Shown: piece after piece, positions 1 to 11,900 of the stretch
Layout: each line of letters starts with the position of its first letter
Position numbering within the stretch: the first letter of the stretch is position 1
Assembly (NCBI GenBank): GCA_949752745.1
Contig: OX457029.1
Location: 12,022,359 to 12,086,358 of the forward strand
Reading direction: 5' to 3'
DNA: 64,000 bases
DNA from: Protula sp. h YS-2021
Taxonomy: Eukaryota > Annelida > Polychaeta > Sabellida > Serpulidae
Program-made: the position numbers and the translations under genes
Notes under the pieces: model-generated
What the model saw: the letters and a program-made list of their open reading frames with translations, nothing else
Told to the model about the DNA's origin: nothing
Database searches by the model: none

Positions 1-129
1 CGCCTTATACCATATTGGTAGTAAGGCTCAAACATGTATATTTTTGATAAAGGGGCGTGGCAGAATCAAGGTTTAAGAGCCCTCTATGAGTTAAGGATGC
101 TTAAACTGTTGCACTTGTAAAGGATGATC

Positions 130-267
130 CAGCAGCGATCCAGTAGTGATCTAGTAGTGATCCAGTAGTGATCCAGTAGTGATCTAGAAGTAGTCCAGCA
201 GTGATCTAGTAGCGATCTAGTAGTGATACAGTAATGATCTAGTAGTGATCCAGAAGTGATCCAGTAG
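130..267. repeat. 11-bp minisatellite
   Basis: About twelve imperfect copies of an 11-bp unit, AGTAGTGATCC, lie head to tail with C/T and A/G changes between copies. Reading frames through it are an effect of the repeat and not a gene. Confidence 0.9.
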
Positions 268-1394
268 GAAAATCCCAAACGCTGCTTTCTGGTAGCAGAT
301 TTTTACATTGATTAACTGATCAGATTAAACATAAATCAATACTTTTGATTTTACCTTTTTTACTTATTTTCTGGATAGATTTTCTTTACTCATCGATTTC
401 ATGGTTTCTGTGCTGTTCTGTTCTGTCAATAAGAGTGTTGAAGCTAAGCAAGGTTATGTATATTATTGTTTACATTGCTTTGTTGAATGTATGTAATGAT
501 GAAATAACAATAAAGGCTTCGCCGTGTTTTTTCTGATGGCGCATATAGTTCACGCTGCACTGCGAACAATCACATAAACATTTTCTAGTTTGTTTGTTTG
601 TTTGTTTTTTATGCTTTTGAGCAATGTAGAAGAATATGAAAAAGTAATAAATGCGCTATTTGTTCGAATTAAATAAATTTACATGATGAAATAATATATA
701 AATAAATTATGATTGAATCCAACTTTGTTAGTGTTTCAATGCTTTTGAAGAGAAGTCTGCAGATATTCTTTCCCGTCCCCCTCTTTTTATTCTCTTCCTC
801 TGCTATCGGGGACGGGAAGGGGAGGGGGTGGCACACATCGTATTTTGAATACAATTCTGAACCGGAAGTGCACGAGGACGATGTATTACTGTTCGCAATG
901 ACCGCTGAAGATTTGACGTTGTTTCATTCGCAGGAGTATCACAGTCGCTCTATGCAACTTTTTGTCGTATGGCTTAAAGGGAATTTCAGATCCTCCGTAA
1001 ACTGACCGACCACAAATATCCCCCCTCTAATCTTACTATTTAATAGCCACGTTAAATCCATCCCAAATTTATTTTTATTTCTTTTATAATCGAGCCTAAA
1101 AATCAGAATTTACATTTCATGAAGCAATAATATGTGGCATTTGCTTTAGTTTGATACTTATTGTATTTTTGCATTCCATTTGCACATGGAAAATTATTGT
1201 TTTTCAAGAATTACAGTAATGTCTTACCTTAAAAGTCACAGTTTTTTCTGATAAATTTCTGTTGGTGATTCATACTGCATCAAACAGACTGCCACAGGAT
1301 GCGCGATAGGAGTGTGTGTTTGTAGGCATATGAAAGAAGAGATAAAAATACCCGGGAAAGAGGGGGGAGGGCAAACAAAAAGCAGGAGAAAGTG
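268..1394. other. No gene or element recognised
   Basis: AT-rich sequence with a (GTTT)n run at about 587-608. Short open frames on both strands have no recognisable domain and no consistent coding character. Confidence 0.6.
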
Positions 1395-2105
1395 GGTAAT
1401 TCCCACTTGGCACTGAAAATGCCAAATGGGGATGGATTGCCTCGAATTCTTCACCTATTTTTTTTTTCTCGCTTTAAAATTTTTTTTTTTATTCTTCCGC
1501 CGAATCGGTTTCCAGACATCTCCTCCAAGACCGCTGAAGCTGGACCAACCAAACTTGGAACATGTATGGCGGGTCATCTGAAGTGGTGCACCTGATAAAA
1601 ATTCTTGACCTTGACCTTACTGGTCAAGGTCAAATCGCGAAAAAGGTCAAAAGGTTTTCAGGCAATTACTGCAAGGCCGTTGAAGCTAGAAAAGCCAAAC
1701 TTGGCACATATATAAAGGGCAATGTGATCTGAAGCAACCGATAAAAATTTTTGACCTTGACCTTGACCATGACCTTGAAATCGCGAAAAACGTTATTTAA
1801 GAAAACAATGAGTTATCTCGAAGACGTAAGGCATAACTTCCGGTGTCCTTGACCTCCAGGTCACTTTTGAGCCCCAAACCGGAAGTTGGCCCTTATCTCG
1901 AAAACGGTGAGAGATAGAGCAATTTTGACCTCATTTTATACCCCTCCACCCCCTATACGATGATACGTAAGGTATAACTTCCGGTGTCCTTGACCTCTAG
2001 GTCACTTTCGAGCCCCAAACCGGAAGTTGGCCCTTATCTCGAAAACGGTGAGAGATAGAGCAATTTTGACCTCATTGTCGACCTCCACCCCCTATACGAC
2101 GATAC
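1395..2105 (+). mobile_element. Helentron/HINE-like repeat, fragment
   Basis: It starts with a CCCACTTGG motif and nearby CCAAATGGGG, then T-rich sequence, then direct repeats rich in TTGACCTTGACC and TCTCGAAAACGGT. The first 220 bases match the element at 16645-16990 closely, including the shared CTCCTCC-GAGACCGCTGA segment. I see no hairpin-CTAG 3' end, so this copy is truncated or its end is disrupted near 2105. Confidence 0.6.
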
Positions 2106-2348
2106 GACGGGACATTAAATACCGAACAAACAGAAAGTCCTTGACGAAAAGGTGCCCGATAGTCACCATCTTCTTCGTTGCTACCACTAGTAGTATCTAC
2201 GCCACGGCTAGTTGTTTCCACTTGTTCTTGCAGTATCATGGCCAGGGCTAGTTGTATCGTTCCCCATGTGGTTTGAATCATTACTTGTATATAATGGATC
2301 CTGTCCAGGCTATCAAACATTCGCCACTGTTTGAAATCGAATACGACC

Positions 2349-2404
2349 CCCCCCCCCAAAAAAAAAAAAAAAAAAAAGAAAAAAGAAAAAAAAAAAGAAA
2401 AAAG
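2349..2404. repeat. Poly-C / poly-A low-complexity tract
   Basis: A run of C is followed directly by A-rich sequence with scattered G. It may be the poly-A tail of an old retroposed copy, but no body is recognisable. Confidence 0.7.
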
Positions 2405-2682
2405 ATATTACAAGTATTGAAACATGAGCATTAACATCCAGTGATCAAATGTATTGCTTTGCTGAAAACTCATGGTTTGAAGCCAGGTCCAAATAGCAAC
2501 GCACAGTGTCAATACTTTGGTTCCTAGTTGGAAACTCGGGCATCAGTAGTGTGGCGACCACATCGGGATATCTAAATAAGCATTGACAGCTCTAGCAACG
2601 TCTTCCACATTACCGTTTTACGGATGTATTGACAGATGTCCATTTCGAATGCCCTCTGTGTATTTCAGATACTTATCCCTCA

Positions 2683-2930
2683 GGGTCACCTTATCTTCGT
2701 GTCACACCTTGTCTTTATGCCACACCTTATCCTCCTGTCACAATTTGTCCTCCGGTCACATCTTGTTTTCCTGTCACAATTTGTCTTGCAGTCACACCTT
2801 ATCTTCCGGTCACAATTTGTCTTCCGATCACACCTTGTCTTACTGTCACAATTTGTCTTCCGGTCACACCTTATCTTCCGGTCACACCTTGTCTTCCTGT
2901 CACACCTTGTCTTTCTTTCACACCGCTGAC
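2683..2930. repeat. 18-bp minisatellite
   Basis: About fourteen units of an 18-bp repeat of the type CCGGTCACACCTTGTCTT / CCTGTCACAATTTGTCTT. Because 18 is a multiple of three, the array is open in several frames on both strands. Those long frames, rich in repeated Cys-His or Lys-Thr-Arg, should not be annotated as genes. Confidence 0.9.
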
Positions 2931-3939
2931 AACCACGACGGAGCGTATCTCGAGCAGGCAAGAGGAAAGAAATATCATGCTGCTCTCTGACGGCCAATGT
3001 TGCCGTGCGCACCAAGCGTAGATTAGCTGGCGGCTCTGTAGATGCGACTCAAATCAAATGCTTTACCAGACTTTACCTCCCTGGCTTGAAATTCACCCAA
3101 ATCTTTAATTTTACTGCGTATAGAATATCGATCGCAGTGTTTCGGATCTTGCTAGCATGGCGCTGTGGTTGTAGCCGGACACTCATTTCTCACCGTGGAG
3201 TTCCTGCCTGAGCATTTAAAACCGCTGTATAATATCCCCAATTTCTCGACCAGTCTAGGATCGCTTGCCGGCGCCATTTCTACACTGATACTGGTGAGAG
3301 AATCATCGTCAGGGCATCGTTGCTTTTGCTTACGCAGCGCAGCGGCGACTGATCTCTTTTCTTCCTGAAGCGCAGCCGCACGTAATGGATGCATCGACCA
3401 CTTCTTTCCCTCTAGAGGCCTGTGGGTGAGCAGATTTGCAGTGCGCCGCTTGCTGTGGGGGTTGCGCGGTTTGCTGTGGGTTACGACGTTTAATTGCTGT
3501 GTTTTGCACCGCTTGCTGTGCATGCCACTGTGCTTCCTTCACTTATTCCTTTGACAGGGTGATGACGAGTCAGATGAATTTGAGTCGCTCGGTTTATCTC
3601 TCTCTTGGCTTCCTTGTGCCTTGGATGGTTTTTGTGGAGTGAGTTATCGTGGATCTCTTGCGCTATCCCTTAGTACAATGTGGCTCTGAGTGAAGGCGTC
3701 TGTCGGACATGTTGGCTCTATTTTTAACTGTAGCAGTCTCTTGAAGCTCCTGAAAAGACGCAAGTACACTGTCATATGCTTTTGTTGGCCTTTCATATCG
3801 GAGCTGGTTGCTTGGATGTTTTTTTCCCGGTGTACCCATCGATGACCTTGTATATGTCCACATTTCTTTGACTTAGTGATTTTGTAGCTAACAATTAAAG
3901 TTGGACAAATAAAGGGTCGTAGAAAAGAAGTACACAAGC
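2931..3939. other. No gene or element recognised
   Basis: Mixed-composition sequence with a short GC-rich part near 3430-3530 built of imperfect TTGCTGTGGGG repeats. Open frames of 60-130 codons overlap on both strands, without domain or splice support. Confidence 0.5.
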
Positions 3940-4415
3940 GGACATTTGAACCTGGGACATTTGGGCCTGGCACTTTGGAACCTGGGACATATGGGCCGGG
4001 GACATTTGGGCATTTGAAAGAGTACAAGAAATAAAACAATCACGTTTCTAAAACTACGATAAAATTAAGCGATATTCACATCGCTTAGTTTTCTTCTTCG
4101 TCGTTGCGGTTGACCCTGCATCATCATTGAAGACATTTGATTATTGAATAACTATTTTAAAAAGGGTGAATAAGTTAATGTAATTAAGTATTAAGTATTA
4201 AGTATAGCTGGTGTTGAGAATCAATGAAGCTCCACAGATTGCTTACTAAAATTTTGAAAAAGGAAAATGAAATGGTACATTAGGTTGTGTGCATATAAAT
4301 TTACAAATACAGACAAACATATATATTCGCATAAACGTAAAATAATCTCCAGGCCAAAATGTCCCAGACCCAAAAGTCTCAGGCCCAAAAGTCCCAGGCC
4401 CAAATGTCCCGACAT
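3940..4415. mobile_element. Foldback-like element with GGCCTGGGACATTT repeats
   Basis: The left end (about 3940-4015) is a short array of GGCCTGGGACATTT-type units. The right end (about 4350-4412) is the same motif in reverse complement. The interior is AT-rich and holds no recognisable gene. The architecture is that of foldback elements, whose inverted ends consist of tandem repeats. Confidence 0.55.
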
Positions 4416-4542
4416 TTCTTTGGTTTTGTGCTTGTACAAAAAAGTCGCAAAAACATGTCTTTTTGTGGTGTTATAATGGACTCATTCATTACACTCAGAA
4501 AAGTTTGCATCTGAAATGTTAGAAGAGACCCTTCTCGATTCA

Positions 4543-6843
4543 TTTACACTTGGGACAACGTCCCAAGGAGACTTTAAATTTCCTCGAATTCCGTATATTT
4601 CTCTTTTCTTCCCTTTTTAATTTTTTTTCATATTTCGTTTTTTTTTTGTTATTCTTCATCACTTGGTTTCCGCGCATCTCCTCCGAGACCGTTTGAGCTA
4701 GGAAAGTGAAACTTGGCACACAGATAGGATATGTAGTAAACTCGATTCAAACGTAAAAATTTTTACGTATGACGTCATCTTCCGCATCTTATGACGTCAT
4801 GAATATTTTACAGTTTAATATCTTCAAAACGGCTGGAGCTAGAGATTTGGCGTCAAATACGTTAAGAGACTACTTTTTGACAAAGGACCTCGTGAAAGCC
4901 TTAATTTTAGCGTATGACGTCATGATGACGTCATTTTCCGATTTTTTTTTGTTCCTGATCGGTTTTGAAGCGGAAATTTTTGTTGTTTGTATACAGAACG
5001 CTTAACTGAATACCAATTGACAGATAAAACTTACTTTAAAATCTCCAATTCTCTGTAAAACGCCCCCATCCCCCACCCCAGAAATGCACACAAGTGTTAT
5101 AACACGCACATCACACAGTACATGATGTCTATTGCGGCCCGCGATTATGTATAATGCAGATCAATACGGCTGTATGTGGCTTGTGGCCTCTCCCATAATG
5201 AAAAGCTACTCTGTGGCCAGGTGACCATGCAGTACTGTTGTTTTGTAAGTAGGTGGCTGTGATGAACTGGGCTTTGTTTTCAATGCTGCAGTCAGTGAAA
5301 AGTTGAGCACGGGGAGCAAATGTTGTATTTTTATTAAACTTTTTTTTACAAATAACTGCGTTATAATTTGTGAATATATTGAAAGCTACGGAACTGTATT
5401 AGTGATAATTGTGTAGTGTTCATTTATTGATCACTCTTAGTATTTTGTGACGATATATTATTTCGAAAACCTCGATAAGTGCATAGTTCGCATTTGCAAA
5501 CTTCGTTTGGAAATGGGTATAGGTTTGTAGTTTTTCTCCAAATTTCTGCCCTTTTTTTCCTTTTTTCCGTCACGGAGGTTTCCGGAAACTCCTCCTGCTC
5601 TATTTGACGTAGGACGATGAAATTAGGTGCAGTGATAGAGGGTGATAGGATATCGTTAAATCCGCCAAAAAGGTCAAGGTCAAATTGAGGTCAAAGTATT
5701 TTTTACCTCAAAGTGGTTTCCAGAAAACCCATCCTACAGAGTTTGTTGTTGAAAGACGGCATGTGGCAGAGAAATAGAGGGTAATGAGTTGTCGTCAAAT
5801 CCGCAAATTTTTTTGACCTGGAACCTCAGAGGTCAAGGTCAAAGTGAGATCAAAATATCTTTTGAAACGCCTATTAATCACAAAAAGCAGCCATAAAGGT
5901 TCTCAAATGCCAGCTTGAATACATAAGACGTACTCTGCAGGAGGAAAATTTTGATCGCTAATCTTGACCTTAAGCGTCAAGGTCAAAGGTCACGTGACTT
6001 CACGCGCCGTTAACGACAGGCCGACTTATCTCGAAAACGGTTAGAGATAGAGCTATTTTGAGCTCATTTTCGATCCTTTGGGCTTAAACAACGTTACATA
6101 AGAGGTACCTCGGTGACCGTGACCGTGACCTTCTGGGTCACAATAAAGGTCAAAAACCGGAAGTTGATATTATATCGAAAACGGTACCTCGGCGATCTTG
6201 ATCTTCTGGGTTACGATCAAGGTCGAAAACCGGAAATTGACTATTATTTCGAAATTGGTTAGAGATAGAGCGATTTTGAGCTCATTTTCGACCTTTTGGG
6301 CCTAAACAACGTTACATAAGAGGTACCTCTTTGACCTTGATCTTCTGGGTCACGGTCAAGGTAAAAAACCGTAAGTTGACTATTATCTCGAAAACGGTTA
6401 GAGATGGAGTGAATCGGAGCTCATTTGCGATCATTTGAACCTAAAAAACGTTACATAAGAGGTACCTCGGTGACCTAGGCCTTTTGGAGCACGGTCAAGG
6501 TAAAAAACCGCAAGTTGACTATTATCTCGAAAACGGTTAGCATGTGCTTCTGATATCGTTGATCTTCTATAATCGTGTTCTCTATTGCTGTGTTCTTTGA
6601 TGATTTCCAAATGGCTAGGTTTCATTTAATATCTAATTTTAGCATCTAATTTTACATTATAACAGGAATGTTAATTATGTCTGAAAATTTTCATTCTCCA
6701 TGCAAACCTAAGCCGGAACAGAATCAAGAATCAAAATACGAATTTAAAAACTGAAATAAGAAAAGAAATGTTTAGCTCAGTCAATAAGTATTTTTTAGTA
6801 TCCCAAGTGTTTGTTTTGCAACTCGTTTGCGGAATCAGCCTAG
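4543..6843 (+). mobile_element. Helentron/HINE-like element, copy 1
   Basis: The 5' end has TTTACACTTGGGA and the 3' end has TCCCAAGTGT in opposite orientation, giving short subterminal inverted repeats. The last bases form an imperfect hairpin (TTTTGCA with TTGCGGAA) followed by CTAG and then T. This matches non-autonomous Helentron-type (HINE) elements, which also carry internal tandem repeats. It is homologous end to end with 7576-10806. No coding capacity is seen. Confidence 0.7.
6005..6545. repeat. About 140-bp tandem repeat array inside HINE copy 1
   Basis: Units begin TTATCTCGAAAACGGTTAGAG and end with GACCTTGACCTTCTGGGTCA-type sequence. The phrase recurs at 6243, 6382 and 6523, a period near 140. 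Some earlier units are shortened. The same array occurs at 10126-10560. Confidence 0.8.
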
Positions 6844-6969
6844 TTAGCACAAAATTTACACTTCTTGCCTACGACCCTTTAAATGTGGTCGCCAAATGTC
6901 TACTAATTGCTCCAGTTATAACTCCGTCACAATCGTGGTCACTTAGTATTCCGTCACAATCGTGGTCAC

Positions 6970-7120
6970 CAGGGTTCGCGCTCTGTCCTCAGGAAAGTGA
7001 GTCAAAAAAGAAAAGTGTGACTCAGTTTGGTCTAGAAAGACTCGGTGAGTTCCAAAAAAGTGAGTCATTTCGTAAAAAATGCCCAAAAAGTGGACAAAAA
7101 CCCCGCCAACGCGAACCCTG
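6970..7120. mobile_element. hAT-type MITE, 151 bp
   Basis: The element begins CAGGGTTCGCG and ends with its exact reverse complement CGCGAACCCTG. It is flanked by identical 8-bp direct repeats GTGGTCAC (6962-6969 and 7121-7128). An 8-bp duplication and ends starting CAGGG are diagnostic of the hAT superfamily. The interior is A-rich with repeated GTGAGTCA motifs and codes for nothing. Confidence 0.88.
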
Positions 7121-7575
7121 GTGGTCACCATATAAAGCCGATAACTAATCCCCACCCACTCTAGAACAGACTTTAAAATGGAATTGAAAAAAAAAATCGG
7201 ACGAACAGGGTGAAAAAGTGGTGATAGATATCTTGAAACGTGGCAGTATATATTTGTAAAGTATTCGTTTATATGGCTAAAGTGTATACGCAATATTTGT
7301 AGAAAAGATGGGACATGGCAAAACGAAATAAATGTAGCGCAGTTTTTTCTTCTTTAAATGCATCTATTCTGTGTAAATATGGAAGCATCTTTTTTCAAGT
7401 CAAATGTTGAATAATTCATGGCTGATGATTATTTTATGGCTTATGAATAAATGTATACAGTACATAATTATATTTTCTTGCACATAAACTCATTTCAATA
7501 TTTGAAGGATTAAGGGGCGTTTGCCAAAACAACAATTTGTTTTCGGGCAATTTGCCGTGATGGCAAACATCATTA

Positions 7576-10500
7576 TTTACACATGGGACAACGTCACGAG
7601 GAGATTTTAAATTTCCTCGAATTCCGTATATTTCTCTTTTTTTTCCCTTTTAATTTTTTTTTCATATTTCGTTCTTTTTGTTATTCTTCGTCACTTGGTT
7701 TCCGCGCATCTCCTCTGAGACCGTTTGAGCTAGGAAAGTGAAATTTGGCACACAGATAGGATATGTCGTAAACTCGATATAAACGAAAAATTTTTTACGT
7801 ATGACGTCATCTTCTACATCTTATGACGTCATGAATATTTTAGAGCTTAATATCTTCAAAACGGCTGGAGCTAGAGATTTGGCGTCAAATGCGTTATAGA
7901 CTACTTTTTGACAAAGGACCTCGTGAAGGCCTTAATTTTAGCGTATGTCGTCATAATGACGTCATTTTTGGATTTTTTTGTTCCTGGTCGGTTTTAAAGC
8001 GAAAGATTTTTGTTGTTAGTAGACAGAACGCTTAACTGAATACCAACTGAAGAATAAAAGTTACTTTAAACTCTCCAATGCCCTGTAAAACGCCCCCCCC
8101 CCCCGAAATGCACGCAAGTGTTATAACATCTCACAGTAACTCACAGTACAAGGTGCCTATTGTGGGCACGTGATTATGTATAATGCAGATCAATAGGGCT
8201 GTATGTGACTTGTGGCCTCTCCCATAATGAAAAGCTACTCTGTGGCCAGGTGACCATGCAGTACTGTTGTTTTGTAAGTAGGTGTCTGTGATGAACTGGG
8301 CTTTTTTCAATGCTGCAATCAGTGAAAAGTTGAGCACGGAGAGCAAAAGATTTTGTATTTTTATTAAACTTTTTTTTACAAAAGAACTGCGTTATAATTT
8401 GTGAATATATTGAATGCTACGAAACTTTGGTAGTGATAACTGTGTAGCACGATGGCTCTGAAGTTCTTCACACTTCAGACTTAGGACTTGACACTTCAGA
8501 CTTCATACTTCACACTTCTGACCGCAAATTTCGGACTTAAAAATCTAAATTCAGACTTCTTACTTCATACTTCGGACTTACATTTGTTGTCGATAATTCA
8601 AAGTGTGAAGTATGAAGTATGAAGTGTGAAGTCTGAAATGTAAAATGTGAAGTATGAAGTATGAAGTCTGAAACGGAGAAAATCACCTTGTTATTTTTGT
8701 CACGGTCCCTTTAGTAATGTATTTTTTTAGCCAAAAAACGACATAGCACGGCCTAACACCTTCATATTGTAAAAACTGTACCCAGATGATCTAGGCCATA
8801 AATTTAGACACTGGCAGGATGTGTATCGCGTTTACAGCTGTCTTTAAAACATTAGTGAAGAACAATTTACAACTTACTGAACCGGCGTCCATGTTTATAT
8901 TTACATTCATCAACAACAGCAGAAAATATGCCTTTGATTCAGCAGCTTGGTCGCATTGAGGTACCTCTAATTTAAAACAATTTACGGTCTTCCGAAGCAA
9001 GTTGCCTGGATTCGAACCGAAAAAAATGAATCGTTTTGTTTCACAATAATTCTGTAACCGTAAGAAGGAAAATAAGTCTCACTGTTAATGTTTTAAAAGG
9101 TTCCTAAAATATAATCAGATGGGTGAAAACTCTACTTTTCACGAGAAGCAGAAAAACTCTTTTGGTGCCCAAACAGCCCTGGTAGTGCCAATGGTTTTGT
9201 TAATTTATGAGCATGTTATATTTAACGATTGGTTTATTGTTAAAAGCAAAACAAGTGCATATCTGGTGGGTGAAAATGAGGCCACGCATAAGTAAATGTT
9301 ACTTTCTTCTTTGAATGAAAAATATTGAAAGGGACCATAGCGAAAATATTCCACACAATCGCTTTGATGAAATTTCACACTTCAGACTTCTGACTTCAGA
9401 TATATTATGTCATAAAAAAGTTAAGTACGAAGTCTGAAGTCTGAGGGGTTAATTGTGAAGTCTGAAGTGGGTAGACCTCTAGAGCCATCGTAGTGTAGTG
9501 TTCATTTATTGATCACTCTTACTATTTTGTGACGATATATTATTTCGAAAACCTCGATAGGTGCATAGTTCCCACTTGCTAACTTCGTATGCAATTGGGT
9601 ATAACTTTGTAGTTTTTCTCGAAATTTCTGCCCCTGTTCTCCCTTTTTTCCCGTCACGGAGGTTTTCAGAAAACTCCTCCTACGCGTTTGACAGAGGACA
9701 ATGAAATTTGGTACAGTAATAGAGGGTGATGAGCTGACTCAAATACTCAAAAACTTTTTACCTTGCCTTGAAGGTCGAGGTCAAATTGAGGTCAAAGTAT
9801 TTTTTACCTCAAAGTGGTTTCCAGAAAACCCATTCTACAGATTTTATCGTAGAAAGACGGCATGTGGCAGAGACATAGAGGGTAATGAGTTGTCGTCAAA
9901 TCCGCAAATTTTTTTGACCTGGATCCTCTTAGGTCAAGGTACAAGTCAGGTCAAAATATTTTTTGAAACGCCTATTAATCACGAAAAGTTGCCATAAAGG
10001 TGCTCAAATGCCAGCTTGAATACATAAAACGTACTCTGCAGGAGGAAAACTTTGATCACTAATCTTGACCTCAAGAGTCAAGGTCAAAGGTCACGTGACT
10101 TCACGCGCCGTTAACGACAGGCCGACTTATCTCAAAACGGTTAGAGATAGAGCAATTCTGAGATCATTTCCGATCCTTTGAGCCTAAACAACGTTACATA
10201 AGAGATTCCTCGGTGACATTGACCTTCCGGGTTACGGTTAAGGTCAAAAACCGGAAGTTGACTATTATCTCGAAATCGGTTAGGGATAGAGCAAATTTGA
10301 GCTCATTTTCGATCATTTTGGCCTGAAAACGTTACATAAGAGGTATCTCGGTGACATTCACCTTCTGGGTCACGGTCAGGGTCAAAAACCGGAAGTTGAC
10401 TATTATCTCAAAATCGGTTAGAGATAAAGCAATTTTGAGCTCATTTTCGACCCTTTGGTCCTAAACAACGTTACATAGGAGGCACCTCGGTGACCTTGAC

Positions 10501-10806
10501 CTTTGGAGCACGGTCAAGATCAAAAACCGGAAGTTGACTATTATCTCGAAAACGGTTAGCATGTACTTCTGACATCGTTGATCTTCTATAAAGTATTGTT
10601 GTGTTCTCTAATTTAAAAGTAAAACAGGAATGTTAATTATGTCTGAAAATTTTCATTCTCCATGCAAACCTAAACCGGAACAGAATCAAGAAACAAAATG
10701 CGAATTTAAAAACTGAAATAAGAAAAGAAATGTTTAGCTCAGTCAATAAGTATTTATTTAGTATCCCAAGTGTTTGTTTCGCACCTCGGTTGCGAAATCG
10801 GTCTAG
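7576..10806 (+). mobile_element. Helentron/HINE-like element, copy 2 (with nested insertion)
   Basis: Homologous to 4543-6843 from the TTTACAC start to the end. Its 3' terminus is cleaner: a perfect hairpin TTTCGCA...TGCGAAA, then TCGGTCTAG and T. Four units of the 138-bp array lie at 10126-10560. An unrelated 1045-bp element is inserted at 8448-9492; without it the length (about 2.2 kb) matches copy 1. Confidence 0.75.
8448..9492. mobile_element. Nested foldback-like element with GAAGTCTGAAGT arrays
   Basis: The ends are inverted: ACGATGGCTCT on the left and AGAGCCATCGT on the right. Both are followed inward by arrays of ACTTCAGACTTC-type units, in opposite orientation. The direct repeat GTGTAG flanks it (8442-8447, 9493-9498). 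The related HINE copy at 4543-6843 shows the uninterrupted site near 5413. The interior has no recognisable gene. Confidence 0.75.
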
Positions 10807-11900
10807 TTACTTGTGGGCTTAAATAAAAGAAAACAGCAAATAAGGTTAAGGGACGTTTGCCATCATGGGGTATTTTCCTCACACCCCGGTGCATTCCGGG
10901 AAACGTCCACGTTTGCCATCACAGCACGTTTGCGATCACCCAACACCGGACAACCCGTTTTGTCCGTAACCACGGCTGAGTGTAGCAACGCGTTCGTGTC
11001 GTATTGTGCGCCGGAAAGCTGTCACTAATGACAGTCGGTCAGAACGTATATCATGTTGTCGGTTCTTTCTATCAATGAATATCTTCCTGACCCCACTGAC
11101 TAAGCATGCGAGAGATATCAACGAGAAATCTGGTTCAAACCTTCCGAAAGCTGGAACCTTTCCATTTAAACGTGTAGTGTCGATTTCTCCGCAAGCACAA
11201 AGTCATCACATACAGAGATGGCATACGCTAACTCACTATCTGAGCTCAATTGCCCCGCTGTGTAAACCCATCACAAAATTGACGAGAATTTCGCAACAAA
11301 GGCAGTTCAGGTTTTCATATTCTCCTTTACTGTAAACATGGTAATGGATTGAAAGAAAAAGGAATGGTCAACAACCGGCATAGCTAGTGAAATAAACGAC
11401 TAGGCTGTCTATCCTCACTTCGGCACTTTGAACTGCTATGTGGCTGTTCTCTGGGGTTTGTCTTCTTTCTTAGCTTCGTAGCATGATTTTTTGTTAAATG
11501 TACAATCTTTCTGCACCAAGTTCAAGTCCGACTTTATGCAGGAAAAGTCTTATTTCCTTAGCAGGGCCTTAAAACTCTTTTTTCTTCACAAAAAATATGA
11601 AAAGTGAAAGCCGGATATCTCAGCTTATAAATATGGGGAAACCCATGTCAATCTGGAATTAACTAGAAAATTGAGCTCCAGTGAAATTAATTGTAATTAT
11701 CATTACAAATTAGGTTTCAACCGAGAACAGATAATACTGACACCTTTCAAAAGCATCGGTTCGCTCCAAAGACAGCTGCTGTTCATTTGTATCAACATAA
11801 CTGTTATTACAGTACAGATGTTTTTATATAATTAGGAAATAATATATTGCGACAGCCTCTTGGAGAAACGCGTTATGATAGATATCCGTGTCATTCAGTG
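10807..11900. other. No gene or element recognised
   Basis: Unique-looking, moderately AT-rich sequence. A GC-richer patch at 10930-11130 has overlapping short open frames on both strands, but no domain, promoter or splice pattern supports a gene. Confidence 0.5.

Noticed and set aside
2583..3021. Long open frames of about 100-135 codons on both strands with Cys/His or Lys/Arg repeats
   Set aside because: They follow from the 18-bp minisatellite, which stays open in several frames because its length is a multiple of three.
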